Part shown: positions 50,789 to 58,828 of the stretch, piece after piece
How positions within the stretch are numbered: the first letter of the stretch is position 1
How the letters are laid out: each line of letters begins with the position of its first letter
NCBI RefSeq assembly: GCF_001425325.1
Contig: NZ_LMEH01000002.1
Span: 587,109-651,108 of the forward strand
Reading direction: 5' to 3'
DNA: 64,000 nucleotides
Source: Leifsonia sp. Root1293
GTDB taxonomy: Bacteria; Actinomycetota; Actinomycetes; Actinomycetales; Microbacteriaceae
Program-made: the position numbers and the translations under genes
The notes under the pieces: model-generated
What the model was told of the DNA's origin: nothing
The model's database searches: none
What the model saw: only the letters and a program-made list of their open reading frames with translations

Positions 50789-51691
50789 ATGGAGATCCCT
50801 CTCGACCTGGCTCGGACACTGCTCGCCGTCGTCGACGCCGGCACTCTGGAGGCGGCTGCGCGCGAACTGCGACTCACACCATCCGCGGTGAGCCAGCGCG
50901 TCAAGGCGCTCGAGCAGCGTCTCGGCCGCGTGCTGCTCGTGCGTTCCAAGCCGGTGAGGACCACGGACGCCGGTTCCGCCGTCGTGCGACTGGCTCGCCA
51001 GACCGTGCTGCTCGAGCACGACGCGCTCGCCGCCGTCGGACTGGACGAGAAGCAGGTGACCCGCATGCCGCTGGCCGTGAACGCCGACAGCCTGGCCACC
51101 TGGATCCTGCCGCCGCTCGCCGAGGTGGCGGCATCCCTTCCGGTCGTCTTCGACCTTCACCGGGAGGATCAGGACTACACGGCCGAGCTCCTCGAGACCG
51201 GCGCAGTGATGGCCGCCGTCACCTCGCGGGAGGCGCCGGTCGCCGGCTGCACCTCGAGCCGGCTCGGGGCCATGCGCTACCTGGCCGTCGCCTCACCGGC
51301 GTTCCGCGACCGCTGGCTGCCCAGCCGCCCCGGCCGCTCCGGGCATCCGGATGCCGCTGCCTACGCGCTGGCCCCGAGCGTCTACTTCGACCGTCGCGAC
51401 GACCTGCAGGCGCTGGCGCTGCGCGAGTACGGCGTGCTCACTGATCCGCCGCTGCACTACGTGCCGGCATCCGCCGACTTCGCGCGAGCGGTGCTGCTCG
51501 GGATGGGGTGGGGGATGCTGCCCGAGGCGCAGTGCGCCGACGCGCTTGCGGCCGGCGAGCTGGTGCGGCTGCACCCGCACCGCGCAATCGACGTGCCGCT
51601 CTACTGGCAGCAGTGGAACCTGCGCTCGGAACTGCTCTCGAGCGTGGCGGATGCCGTGGCGGATGCCGCGCGGGGCGCGCTGCGGCCCTGA
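50789..51691 (+). CDS. LysR-family regulator of the LysE exporter (LysG/ArgP type)
   Basis: The 300-residue regulator has the LysR HTH (TLEAAARELRLTPSAVSQRVKALE, about residues 18-41) and an effector domain that matches the ArgP/LysG group (NADSLATWILPPLAE, then DYTAELLETGAVMAAVTSRE). It lies 72 bases from the exporter gene on the other strand. It should switch on export when basic amino acids are in excess. The ATG at 50789 has no ribosome site; TAGCGT (50775-50780) eight bases upstream may make it leaderless. Confidence 0.88.
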   Translation: MEIPLDLARTLLAVVDAGTLEAAARELRLTPSAVSQRVKALEQRLGRVLLVRSKPVRTTDAGSAVVRLARQTVLLEHDALAAVGLDEKQVTRMPLAVNADSLATWILPPLAEVAASLPVVFDLHREDQDYTAELLETGAVMAAVTSREAPVAGCTSSRLGAMRYLAVASPAFRDRWLPSRPGRSGHPDAAAYALAPSVYFDRRDDLQALALREYGVLTDPPLHYVPASADFARAVLLGMGWGMLPEAQCADALAAGELVRLHPHRAIDVPLYWQQWNLRSELLSSVADAVADAARGALRP

Positions 51692-51699
51692 CGCCTTCG

Positions 51700-51764
51700 C
51701 GAATGCAGGATGAGACGCGACATGTCCGCGATACGCGTTCATGTCGCGTCTCATCCTGCATTCG
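51700..51764. terminator. Perfect 25-bp inverted repeat between convergent genes
   Basis: Left arm 51700-51724 (starts CGAATGCAGGATGAGACGCG, ends CATG) is matched exactly by 51740-51764 over a 15-base loop. It occupies nearly the whole gap between the LysR gene (+) and the DUF4386 gene (-), so it can terminate both. No T-tract is seen. Confidence 0.8.
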
Positions 51765-51770
51765 GTGCCG

Positions 51771-52493
51771 CTAGGAGGCGAGAGTCGGCGTCGGCTGCGT
51801 GCCGGGAGCGGCGGACGCACTGCGGATGCCGCGCCTGATGAACGTGATGCCCAGCAGGACGAGCCACACGCTCCAGAGCACGTAGCCGATGAAGTTGGCC
51901 GCATCCGCGCCGGGCATTCCGAACGGGATGAGATCGCCCGTCAGGATGAGCGCGGCTGATGCGAAGCCGAGCAGGGCGAGCAGCAGGCCGATCGCCCTCG
52001 ACTGGCGCAGGGCGATGGCGACGAGCACTGTCCAGGCCGCGGTGAAGAGGTAGCCGAGGGTTTCGCCGATGCCCTGGCCAAGGACGGCGTTGAGGCTGAT
52101 GAACCATGCGGTGATGTCGGTTTGACGGGCGATTGAGGCGCCATCCATCGCCGTCGCGAGGAACGGCACGACCAGCGGCCACCGGAGGAGTCCGATGACC
52201 TGGACGATGGCCGCTGCGACTCCGACGACCGCCGCGACGGTACCGACGCGACCCGATGGGAGCTGACGGGAGATGCGCACGGCGATCGGGGCCATCATGG
52301 CGGCGCCGGCCGCGAGCACCGCGAAGCCGGCACCGATGACGACAGGATTCGCGCCGAACCGTGCGAGCACCTCTGCGGCAGGTCGCTGCAGGATCTCGGG
52401 GTAGTCGAATGTCGTGCCCAGCAGCGCGAACGCCGTGTTAACGACAACGGCGCTGCTGATGAGCAGCAGGCCGGCGATGGTGATCTTCTTCAT
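51771..52493 (-). CDS. DUF4386-like membrane protein
   Basis: The 240-residue protein has six to seven membrane helices and segments that fit DUF4386 (HTDITAWFISLN-like QTDITAWFISLNAVLGQGIGE and LGYLFTAAWTVLVA). The function is unknown. The ATG at 52493 follows AGGAAG; the longer frame has no ribosome site and would overlap the divergent TetR promoter. It is probably the target of the TetR repressor upstream. Confidence 0.72.
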   Translation of the reverse strand: MKKITIAGLLLISSAVVVNTAFALLGTTFDYPEILQRPAAEVLARFGANPVVIGAGFAVLAAGAAMMAPIAVRISRQLPSGRVGTVAAVVGVAAAIVQVIGLLRWPLVVPFLATAMDGASIARQTDITAWFISLNAVLGQGIGETLGYLFTAAWTVLVAIALRQSRAIGLLLALLGFASAALILTGDLIPFGMPGADAANFIGYVLWSVWLVLLGITFIRRGIRSASAAPGTQPTPTLAS

Positions 52494-52582
52494 GAGCGCT
52501 TCCTGATTTCTGTACGGCGTCCAGTGATGTGAATGGGCTAAGCCTGCACGGTGTACAGTGATCCTGTCAAGAGGAGATCTTC
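52494..52582. promoter_or_regulatory. Divergent regulatory gap, DUF4386 gene / tetR
   Basis: The 89-base gap contains TGTACA (52552-52557) within CACGGTGTACAGTGATC, a plausible TetR-family site, and TACAGT (52555-52560) that could be the -10 box of the tetR gene. A second TGTACGG...CCAGTGAT trace lies nearer the DUF4386 gene (52511-52528). A repressor bound here could cover both promoters. Confidence 0.4.
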
Positions 52583-53269
52583 GTGGTGGACGAGAAGCGA
52601 CGGCCCGGCCCCGAGCGCGCATTCACCGACGCTCAGGTGGTGACGACCGCACTGAACCTGCTCGACGAGGGTGGAGCGGATGCCGTCTCGATCCGTCGCA
52701 TCGCTGCACGCATGGGGGTGGCGCCGAACGCCGTGTACACGTACTTCCCCGACAAGGCGGCCCTGTTGCGGGCCGTGGTCGATCGGCTCATCGGCGAGAA
52801 CGACACGGCGGTGCTCCGATCCGCTGAGCTGCCTTGGCGCGAGCGTCTCCGCGCGGTAGCTCTCGACATCCGTGCCGTCCTGCTGGCTCATCCGGGCTCC
52901 GCGGCGCTGCTGATGAGCTCGCCGATCGACGGACCGAACTCCCTCGCCCTCGGCGAGGCGATGCTCGGCCTGCTCGCCGCAGCGGGACTCTCACCGGACG
53001 AGGCGGCTCGTGCCTCGTACGCGATCATCGTCTACGTTCTCGGCGCGATCGCCCTCGAGGCGGCGGAGGTCGACCAGACTGCTGCGGTTCCTCCGGAGAA
53101 GGAGCGCATCGCGATCAGGCGTCGCGGCTTCGACGCCGTGCCCGCTGAGCATTTCCCGCTGTCCGCCGCCAGCGCCGACGTCATGGCGCGCTACATCGGG
53201 ACCGAGCAGTTCATCTGGGGCCTCGACCGGCTTCTGGACGGCCTCGAGGGATTCGCGACCCGTTCCTGA
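52583..53269 (+). CDS. TetR-family transcriptional regulator
   Basis: The 228-residue repressor has the TetR HTH (SIRRIAARMGVAPNAVYTYFPDKAALLRA, about residues 36-64) and a C-terminal TetR_C ligand domain (about 80-225). GAGGAG precedes two adjacent GTG codons (52583, 52586), and either may be used. It is divergent from the DUF4386 gene and probably represses it and itself. The inducer is unknown. Confidence 0.88.
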   Translation: MVDEKRRPGPERAFTDAQVVTTALNLLDEGGADAVSIRRIAARMGVAPNAVYTYFPDKAALLRAVVDRLIGENDTAVLRSAELPWRERLRAVALDIRAVLLAHPGSAALLMSSPIDGPNSLALGEAMLGLLAAAGLSPDEAARASYAIIVYVLGAIALEAAEVDQTAAVPPEKERIAIRRRGFDAVPAEHFPLSAASADVMARYIGTEQFIWGLDRLLDGLEGFATRS

Positions 53270-53291
53270 GCACTGGGTCGGCGTCGGCCAT

Positions 53292-53413
53292 CCGCTCGCC
53301 AGTTGTGGTCGTGTGCCGGAGCGCCGGGCGACCACAACTAGCGAGCGGGCGCCGGTCGGGCGGCCACAACTGGCGAGCGGGCGCCGGCCGGGCGACCACA
53401 ACTGGCGAGCCGG
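53292..53413. repeat. Inverted and direct 20-bp repeats (family C), copy 2
   Basis: One forward arm CCGCTCGCCAGTTGTGGTCG (53292-53311) is followed by three reversed arms (53329-53348, 53361-53380 and 53393-53413) of the form CGACCACAACTGGCGAGCGG, with one or two changes each. They fill the gap between the convergent tetR and aminotransferase genes. The core TGGCGAGCGG is shared with 39166-39254. The direct copies could expand or contract. Confidence 0.8.
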
Positions 53414-53435
53414 CGGCGGGAGTGCGCAGCCGCCC

Positions 53436-54635
53436 TTACGCGAACAGGCGCTGCAGGCGCTGAACGCCCTCGAGTAACGGCTCGTCTCCCAGGGCGTAGC
53501 TGAGCCGGAGGAATCCGCTCGGACCGAAGGCCTCTCCGGGAACGACGGCCACTTCGGCCTTCTCGAGGATGAGGTCGGCGAGCTCGAGCGAGGTCGTCGG
53601 CGTGACGCCGTCCCACTCGCGGCCGAGCAGACCGCTCACGTCGGGGTAGACGTAGAAGGCGCCCTCGGGGGTCGGCGTGTGCATGCCGGGGATCTTGTTG
53701 AGCTCGGCGACGATCGTCTTGCGCCGGCGATCGAAGGCCTGGCGCATGACCTCGACCGTGTCCTGCGGGCCGGTGAGGGCCGCGATCGCCGCGCGCTGCG
53801 AGATGTTCGACACGTTGCTCGAGAGGTGCGACTGGAGGTTGGCGGCTCCCTTGATGGCGTCGGCCGGGCCGACCATCCATCCCACTCGCCATCCGGTCAT
53901 GGCATAGGTCTTGGCGACGCCGTTCACGAGGATGGTGCGGTCGGCGAGAGCCGGAACCGCCTCGACGATCGACACCGCCTTCACGCCGTCGTAGACCAGG
54001 TTCTGGTAGATCTCGTCGGTGATCACCCAGAGGCCGTTGGCCTCTGCCCACTCACCGATCGCCTTCGTCTGCTCGGGGGAGTAGACCGCACCGGTGGGGT
54101 TGGATGGCGACACGAAGAGCAGGGCCTTGGTGCGATCGGTGCGCGCAGCCTCGAGCTGGTCGACCGTCACGAGGTATCCCTGCTCGCTGCCGGCGAAGAC
54201 GTCGACCTGCACGCCGTCGGCGAGCTTGATGGCCTCGGGGTACGTGGTCCAGTACGGCGTGGGAACGAGCACCTCGTCGCCCGGGTCGAGCAGCGTCTGG
54301 AACGCCTGGTACACCGCCTGCTTGCCGCCGTTGGTCACGATGACCTGGCTCGGCGACACCTCCAGCCCCGAGTCGCGCAGGGTCTTCGCGGCCACGGCCT
54401 CACGCAGCTCGGGAAGCCCGGCGGCCGGCGTGTAGCGGTAGTTCTTGGGGTCGTGCACGGCGGCGAGGGCCGCCTCGACGATGTGCGCAGGCGTGGCGAA
54501 GTCGGGCTCGCCCGCCGCGTAGCTGATCACCGGACGCCCGGCGGCCTGGAGGGCCTTCGCCTTCGCATCCACTTTGAGGGTCGCCGATTCGGCGATCGCG
54601 GAGATTTTCGAGGAGATTCGACGCAGTTCGGCCAC
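53436..54635 (-). CDS. Pyridoxal-phosphate aminotransferase (aspartate aminotransferase type)
   Basis: The 399-residue class I/II aminotransferase resembles the thermophilic-type aspartate aminotransferase of actinobacteria. It has [11 protein letters not shown] near the start, [34 protein letters not shown], the PLP lysine in [16 protein letters not shown] (about residue 237) and the substrate-binding Arg in GFLRLSYAL. It interconverts aspartate and oxaloacetate, possibly with other substrates. GTG at 54635 is six bases after a TAGGAT -10 box. Its position in front of tRNA-Trp/secE/nusG is commonly conserved in this group. Confidence 0.88.
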   Translation of the reverse strand: MAELRRISSKISAIAESATLKVDAKAKALQAAGRPVISYAAGEPDFATPAHIVEAALAAVHDPKNYRYTPAAGLPELREAVAAKTLRDSGLEVSPSQVIVTNGGKQAVYQAFQTLLDPGDEVLVPTPYWTTYPEAIKLADGVQVDVFAGSEQGYLVTVDQLEAARTDRTKALLFVSPSNPTGAVYSPEQTKAIGEWAEANGLWVITDEIYQNLVYDGVKAVSIVEAVPALADRTILVNGVAKTYAMTGWRVGWMVGPADAIKGAANLQSHLSSNVSNISQRAAIAALTGPQDTVEVMRQAFDRRRKTIVAELNKIPGMHTPTPEGAFYVYPDVSGLLGREWDGVTPTTSLELADLILEKAEVAVVPGEAFGPSGFLRLSYALGDEPLLEGVQRLQRLFA

Positions 54636-54641
54636 GGTCCA

Positions 54642-54647
54642 ATCCTA
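54642..54647 (-). promoter_or_regulatory. -10 box of the aminotransferase gene (leaderless)
   Basis: On the minus strand TAGGAT is followed by six bases and the GTG start. No ribosome-binding site is present, so the message is probably leaderless. Confidence 0.5.
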
Positions 54648-54807
54648 GCCACGGGCCTCGGCCCTGGCGCCGGATGCCGCCGATCAGAAGGTCTGCGTAT
54701 GGCCCCGTCGGCAGGACAGAGCGTGCGGGGCATGACCATCGTGGGTCGGCCCGAGCGCGATCGATCTCTGGAACCCGTCACTCGCTCCCGCGCCGTCGGT
54801 CACGGCG

Positions 54808-55071
54808 TCACACCGGGGTTCCACGGTTCCACCCCGGCTTCTGCAACAGGAGCTCGTCGTGCTCGTGCCGCCGGCACTCCTCGACGAACGGCAGGGCCGA
54901 GACCGGCGCGGCGAGGAATCGCGCGTACTGGTCGTCGGTCAGCTCGTAGTACTCCTCGTAGTCGACCACGCCATTGCTCACGGGGAAGGAGACGTAGGGG
55001 CGCCCGGAATCAGCGTCGACGCCCAGGGAGAAGTGGTCGGCGCGGGAGACGTACTCATCGTTGGGCTTCAT
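54808..55071 (-). CDS. Candidate immunity protein for the type VII effector
   Basis: The 87-residue protein is acidic and aromatic-rich, with EYVSRADHFSLGVD early, FPVSNGVVDYEEYYELTDDQY in the middle (about residues 27-47) and a basic end (LLQKPGWNRGTPV). It has no signal or membrane helix, so it is cytoplasmic. Its ATG overlaps the effector stop by four bases, the normal arrangement for toxin and immunity genes. I recognise no named family. Neutralisation of the effector C-terminal module is inferred from size, acidity and coupling, not shown. Confidence 0.6.
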   Translation of the reverse strand: MKPNDEYVSRADHFSLGVDADSGRPYVSFPVSNGVVDYEEYYELTDDQYARFLAAPVSALPFVEECRRHEHDELLLQKPGWNRGTPV

Positions 55072-56447
55072 CTGGCATCCTTCGGTCCGCCGATAGTGGA
55101 AGTGCTGTAGTCGCCGGGGCCGAGGTCGCCGGCGTCGATCACGGCCTCGGAGAAGCCGCCGGGAAGCTTGCCGCCGGGAACCCACTGCGGGTTCGCCCCT
55201 GCCTCGTTCCCAGACGGCATCCGCAGTCCGTCGCCGGGTGTCGGCGGAATGTCCACGCGAACAGCACCGTTGTCGAAGAAACCCTCCGGCAGGCCGAGCG
55301 CCTGCTCCATCGCCCGCGGATTCCCATTGGTCTGGCGCACGAGTTCGTCGACCTCGCTCTTCGGCATGACGAATGCCGTGCCGTCGCGCTGGGCGATGCC
55401 GTACTTGTCGAGGTTCGACTGCGTCATGAACCGGGTCCCTCCGTCCTCGAACTGATCGAGGTGCTGCCGGATGTACTCGGGAGGGAGGTAGGTCTCGGGG
55501 TCGGGGCGTGTGCCCTTGTCCATCGAGATGATCTCGTCTCGCAGGTCGTCGGGGATGGGCGGGTCGTCTCCGCGTGGCGCGACCGGCCCGTCGGGCTCGT
55601 GGCCGGGTGATCCCGGTGCGTCGGGCCCGTCCGGGGAGCGACCACCGGGAAGCTCGGGGGTACGTGATCCGGGAGCGTTCGGCGTGCGGCCGCCGGGCAG
55701 CATCCGCCCGGCGGCTGCGTCGAAGCGCTTGAAGAGGGTGGCGAGCTGGTCGATGAGCTTCGTGAGCTGCTTCGCGGATTCGAGCAGCCGGGTGACGGTC
55801 TTGCCGATGCGGGCGGCGAGGGAGGAGACGCGGCTGGTCGCCTGCGAGATGATCAGCGGGGTCGCCGCACCGAGGGTGAGAACGAGGGTGGCCGCGTAGC
55901 TCACCACGGATCCGACGATCTGCGCGATGGCGTCGCGGGTCAGGTCGTGCACGATCTTGACGATCGTGGCGGCGATGTTCATGCCGACCCCGATGGCCTC
56001 GGCCCAGCTGCCGGCGGCGCGGAGGTGCTCGGCGGTCTCCTGCTGGAATCGCCTGTATGCGTCGATCGCGTCGCCCTCCGAGGCGTCGAGGTCGCCGAGG
56101 ACGCTCACGAGGTTGTCGCCGGATGCGGCAAGGGAAGCGCCGATGTTGGCCCAGGTCGCGGCGAATCCTGCGACTTCGCCTGCATCGCCGGTGAGATCGT
56201 TCAGCCAGCCCTTGAGCGGCTCCAGGTGCTCCATGATCCAGCCGAGGCCCGCAGCGATGAGGGAGCCGAACGGGTCCATGACGGCGGCGACGGTGTCGGC
56301 GATGGCGGAGAACGCGGCGAGACCTCCGGAGACCCAGTCGCCGGACTGGATGGCCTGGACGAGCGCTTCGCCGTCTTCGAGGAGGAACGTCCCCGAGAAC
56401 GGCGTCGACATGTCGACGGGGCCGGCTACGAGCGAAATGGCGGCCAT
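55068..56447 (-). CDS. Putative type VII secreted polymorphic toxin
   Basis: The 459-residue protein has three parts: an N-terminal helical region (about residues 1-245) with a hydrophobic stretch at 175-200, a Pro/Gly/Asp-rich hinge (about 250-299), and a C-terminal globular module (about 300-459). This is the usual build of actinobacterial T7SS effectors. In the C-terminal module, conserved-looking points are RRDGTAFVMPKSEVDEL-type segment (357-370), VRVDIPPT, and MPSGNEAGANPQWVPGG (410-426). I recall polymorphic toxins with similar G-N-E-x-G-A-N and GG-x-x-x-GG-x-x-EAV endings but cannot name the activity. ATG 56447 touches the upstream stop. The downstream gene overlaps it by ATGA. Confidence 0.62.
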   Translation of the reverse strand: MAAISLVAGPVDMSTPFSGTFLLEDGEALVQAIQSGDWVSGGLAAFSAIADTVAAVMDPFGSLIAAGLGWIMEHLEPLKGWLNDLTGDAGEVAGFAATWANIGASLAASGDNLVSVLGDLDASEGDAIDAYRRFQQETAEHLRAAGSWAEAIGVGMNIAATIVKIVHDLTRDAIAQIVGSVVSYAATLVLTLGAATPLIISQATSRVSSLAARIGKTVTRLLESAKQLTKLIDQLATLFKRFDAAAGRMLPGGRTPNAPGSRTPELPGGRSPDGPDAPGSPGHEPDGPVAPRGDDPPIPDDLRDEIISMDKGTRPDPETYLPPEYIRQHLDQFEDGGTRFMTQSNLDKYGIAQRDGTAFVMPKSEVDELVRQTNGNPRAMEQALGLPEGFFDNGAVRVDIPPTPGDGLRMPSGNEAGANPQWVPGGKLPGGFSEAVIDAGDLGPGDYSTSTIGGPKDAR

Positions 56448-56773
56448 CAACGCACCTGGTCGACGGCGGCCAGGAGGGGAGCGAGTTCCTCGGTGATGTG
56501 GCTTTCGAGAGCCGTGAAGTCGGATCCCACGCCGCGGATCTCACGGGCACTGCGTTCGACGAGGGCGCCGGCGGTTCCGATCATGGTGCTCGCGACCCCC
56601 GTGATCATGCTCGCCGGCGCGACGAGGAAGCTGCACATGAGTCCGAAAGCCCCGCCGCCCAGGTTCATGGAGCCGGCCGCGTCCTTCGCGTTCCTCACGT
56701 CGGAGGCGACCGTGCCGACCCGAGTGGCGTGCTGTTGGATGCGATCGAAGTCGATGGAGATGCGATCGCTCAT
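56447..56773 (-). CDS. EspC/WXG100-like small T7SS protein
   Basis: The 108-residue protein fits the small helical ESX-type family (EspC-like, size and build of WXG100 proteins): DFDRIQQHATRVGTVASDV in helix 1, a Gly/Ala-rich turn, and a second helical region with a hydrophobic stretch, ending in ESHITEELAPLLAAVDQVR. It probably pairs with the effector N-terminus to form the secreted complex or to target it. Its start overlaps the YbaB-like gene and its stop touches the effector start. The exact family is uncertain. Confidence 0.62.
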   Translation of the reverse strand: MSDRISIDFDRIQQHATRVGTVASDVRNAKDAAGSMNLGGGAFGLMCSFLVAPASMITGVASTMIGTAGALVERSAREIRGVGSDFTALESHITEELAPLLAAVDQVR

Positions 56774-57204
56774 CGGTACCCCAGTGTCGTGTCGTCGGTG
56801 ACCGGCGGCATCCGGTCCTCGACCTCTGCCCTGAGGTGTGCCGTCACCTCGGAGTCGTCGCCGAACGCATCGGCGGCGAGAGCGACTGCCGCTTCGCCGG
56901 CCTGACGCTGGGCGGATGCCGCTGCCTTGAGCACGGCCTGCGCGAGCGCATCAGGCCGGAGGGACCGGGTGCCGGAGTCGAACTCGATGTCGGTGAGCCG
57001 GCCGGTGGCGTCGACCTCGACGCTCACCTCGCCGCCCGGGGACGTCGCTCGTACCCGAAGGGCATCGATGTCGCGGCGCACGCCTTCGGCTCGTTCGGCT
57101 CGTTCCGCCGCTTCGGCGATCTGGGCGTTGACCCGCGCGATGGCCGCGTCGGGATCCCCCCAGACAGTGCCCCCAGTGGCGTCGTCAGGATCGATGAACG
57201 TCAT
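56770..57204 (-). CDS. YbaB/EbfC-like protein of the T7SS cassette
   Basis: The 144-residue protein has an N-terminal helix rich in Ala and Glu (about residues 20-50), then VRATSPGGEVSVEVDATGRLTDIEF (about 51-75), the strand-turn pattern of the YbaB/EbfC fold, and a second helix. YbaB-like genes are often found at the head of ESX effector cassettes in actinobacteria. It begins the four-gene unit and overlaps the next gene by ATGA. Whether it binds DNA or serves as chaperone is not known. Confidence 0.66.
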   Translation of the reverse strand: MTFIDPDDATGGTVWGDPDAAIARVNAQIAEAAERAERAEGVRRDIDALRVRATSPGGEVSVEVDATGRLTDIEFDSGTRSLRPDALAQAVLKAAASAQRQAGEAAVALAADAFGDDSEVTAHLRAEVEDRMPPVTDDTTLGYR

Positions 57205-57368
57205 TCAGCGATGATAACCACGAGCGTGGCTTCGGCGGCGGTTTTACTCTCTCCGTCCCGTCGCGTACACTCGTACGTGTTGTGAATTCAGCAAGATTCT
57301 CTGCGCCCATTTTCGGGTGACCGGGATTCGAGCAGGGCTCGCGATCCACGGCATCCGACGGATGCCAT
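57205..57368. promoter_or_regulatory. Gap between the T7SS cassette and tRNA-Trp
   Basis: The 164-base gap is divergent: the cassette runs left and the tRNA right. For the tRNA side TTTACT (57243-57248) and TACACT (57266-57271), 17 bases apart, form a credible promoter about 100 bases before the tRNA. No clear promoter for the cassette was identified; its ATG is preceded by AATGACGTTC-type sequence without a strong ribosome site. Confidence 0.4.
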
Positions 57369-57441
57369 AGGGCGGTGGCTCAATTGGTAGAGCAGCGGTC
57401 TCCAAAACCGCAGGTTGCAGGTTCAAGTCCTGTCCGCCCTG
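57369..57441 (+). tRNA. tRNA-Trp (anticodon CCA)
   Basis: The 73-base gene folds as a full cloverleaf: acceptor AGGGCGG/CCGCCCT, D-arm with GGCTCAATTGGTAGAGC, anticodon stem GCGGT/ACCGC with loop CTCCAAA (anticodon 57402-57404) and T-arm GGTTCAAGTCC. The discriminator is G, as expected for tRNA-Trp. CCA is not encoded. It lies 43 bases before secE, a conserved actinobacterial arrangement. Confidence 0.95.
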
Positions 57442-57484
57442 CAAGTCGGTGCTGACGTACCGGCCCACGAAAGGTGTAACTGAG

Positions 57485-57757
57485 GTGGCCCGAAAAGTTA
57501 TCGACGAGCCGAGCGAAGATGTCGTCGCGAACGCCAAGCGCGACCGCGACGCCAAGCGCGGTCCGTTCGCCCGTATGGCGCTCTTCATTCGCCAGGTCAT
57601 CGGGGAACTGAAGAAGGTCGTCACCCCGACCCGCAAGGAACTGTTCAGCTACACGGGTGTCGTGCTGGTCTTCGTGGTCATCATGATGGCGCTCGTCTCC
57701 GGGCTGGACTGGGTGTTCGCCCTCGTGGTCGCCTACGTGTTCGGCACCCCTCAGTAA
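57485..57757 (+). CDS. secE: Preprotein translocase subunit SecE
   Basis: The 90-residue protein has the SecE core: an amphipathic helix with FIRQVIGELKKVVTPTRKEL (about residues 34-53) and a single C-terminal membrane helix. It stabilises SecY in the Sec translocase. GTG at 57485 follows AAAGG and is favoured over an ATG 12 codons upstream that would start in the tRNA flank. It is followed by nusG, as in most bacteria. Confidence 0.93.
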   Translation: MARKVIDEPSEDVVANAKRDRDAKRGPFARMALFIRQVIGELKKVVTPTRKELFSYTGVVLVFVVIMMALVSGLDWVFALVVAYVFGTPQ

Positions 57758-57837
57758 CGAGTTCGACACCGCGGCCTCCCGAGCCGCACGGGCAGACATC
57801 GCACGGATGTACGCACACAACGAAGGATTGAGAGCAA

Positions 57838-58815
57838 GTGGCTAAGACTGAGCACGACGACGTCGACTGGGCAACGGCTGCAGAGCAGTCGTCCGAGGAT
57901 GACGAGGCGCAGGAGGGCAACACCCTCGCGCACGACGAGGACTCCGTAGAGGCCGCCGAGCACTCGGCGATCCACATCGAGGGCGACGCCGACAGTGTCG
58001 AGATCGACCTGGATGCCGCGCTCGACGCCATCGCGGACAGCAACGACCCCGAGGCTGACGCCGTCGTCGACGACGCCCTCGAGATCGACTCCATCGACGA
58101 GGCCGAGGCCGCCTTCGAGGCGACCGAGGACGCCGCCGAGGTGTTCGCAGAGGAGGACGCGGCCGAGGCCGCGGCCGACGCCGAGCCCACCGAGGTCGAC
58201 CCCTACGAGGAGTTCCGCCAGGAACTGCGCTTCCAGCCCGGCAAGTGGTACGTCATCCACTCCTACGCCGGCTTCGAGCGCCGCGTGAAGCAGAACATCG
58301 AGAACCGTCGCCAGTCGATGGCCATGGAGGACTACGTCTTCCAGGTCGAGGTTCCGATGGAAGACGTCGTCGAGATCAAGAACGGCCAGCGCAAGATGGT
58401 CACCCGCGTGCGCATCCCCGGATACGTGCTCGTCCGCATGGACCTCAACGAGGACAGCTGGTCGGTCGTTCGCCACACGCCGGGCGTCACCGGCTTCGTC
58501 GGCAACTCGCACAACCCGACCCCGCTCCGCTTCGAAGAGGCATTCGGCATGCTGAAGAGCCTCGTGCAGATCGTCGAGGCCCCCGCGGCCAAGGGCGGTT
58601 CGTCTCGCGGCGGCGCCACCCAGGCCCGTGTCATCGCGGCCGAGGTCGACTTCGAGATCGGCGAGACCATCACGATCAAGGAAGGCTCGTTCGCGGGCCT
58701 GCCCGGTTCGATCAGCGAGATCAAGCCCGAGAGCGGCAAGCTCACCGTGCTCGTCTCCCTGTTCGAGCGCGAGACCCCGGTCGAGCTCAGCTTCGACCAG
58801 GTCACCAAGCTCTAG
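57838..58815 (+). CDS. nusG: Transcription termination/antitermination factor NusG
   Basis: The 325-residue protein has a long acidic N-terminal extension (about residues 1-125, rich in Glu, Asp and Ala) before the NGN domain (about 135-240, KWYVIHSYAGFERRVKQNIE and RIPGYVLVRM) and the C-terminal KOW domain (about 270-325, FEIGETITIKEGSFAGLPG). E. coli NusG has 181 residues, so the extension is an actinobacterial feature. It links RNA polymerase to Rho or the ribosome. GTG at 57838 is supported by GAAGGA upstream. Confidence 0.93.
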   Translation: MAKTEHDDVDWATAAEQSSEDDEAQEGNTLAHDEDSVEAAEHSAIHIEGDADSVEIDLDAALDAIADSNDPEADAVVDDALEIDSIDEAEAAFEATEDAAEVFAEEDAAEAAADAEPTEVDPYEEFRQELRFQPGKWYVIHSYAGFERRVKQNIENRRQSMAMEDYVFQVEVPMEDVVEIKNGQRKMVTRVRIPGYVLVRMDLNEDSWSVVRHTPGVTGFVGNSHNPTPLRFEEAFGMLKSLVQIVEAPAAKGGSSRGGATQARVIAAEVDFEIGETITIKEGSFAGLPGSISEIKPESGKLTVLVSLFERETPVELSFDQVTKL

Positions 58816-58828
58816 GCAATTTCGCAGG

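Noticed and set aside
54859-55110. 83-codon plus-strand frame opposite the candidate immunity gene
   Set aside because: It was considered as an alternative antitoxin. It lacks a good ribosome site and runs against the coupled minus-strand cassette, whose codon usage is typical.
54636-57368. Prophage or integrative element using tRNA-Trp as attachment site
   Set aside because: There is no integrase, no duplicated tRNA 3' end and no phage gene. The cassette lies on the 5' side of the tRNA.
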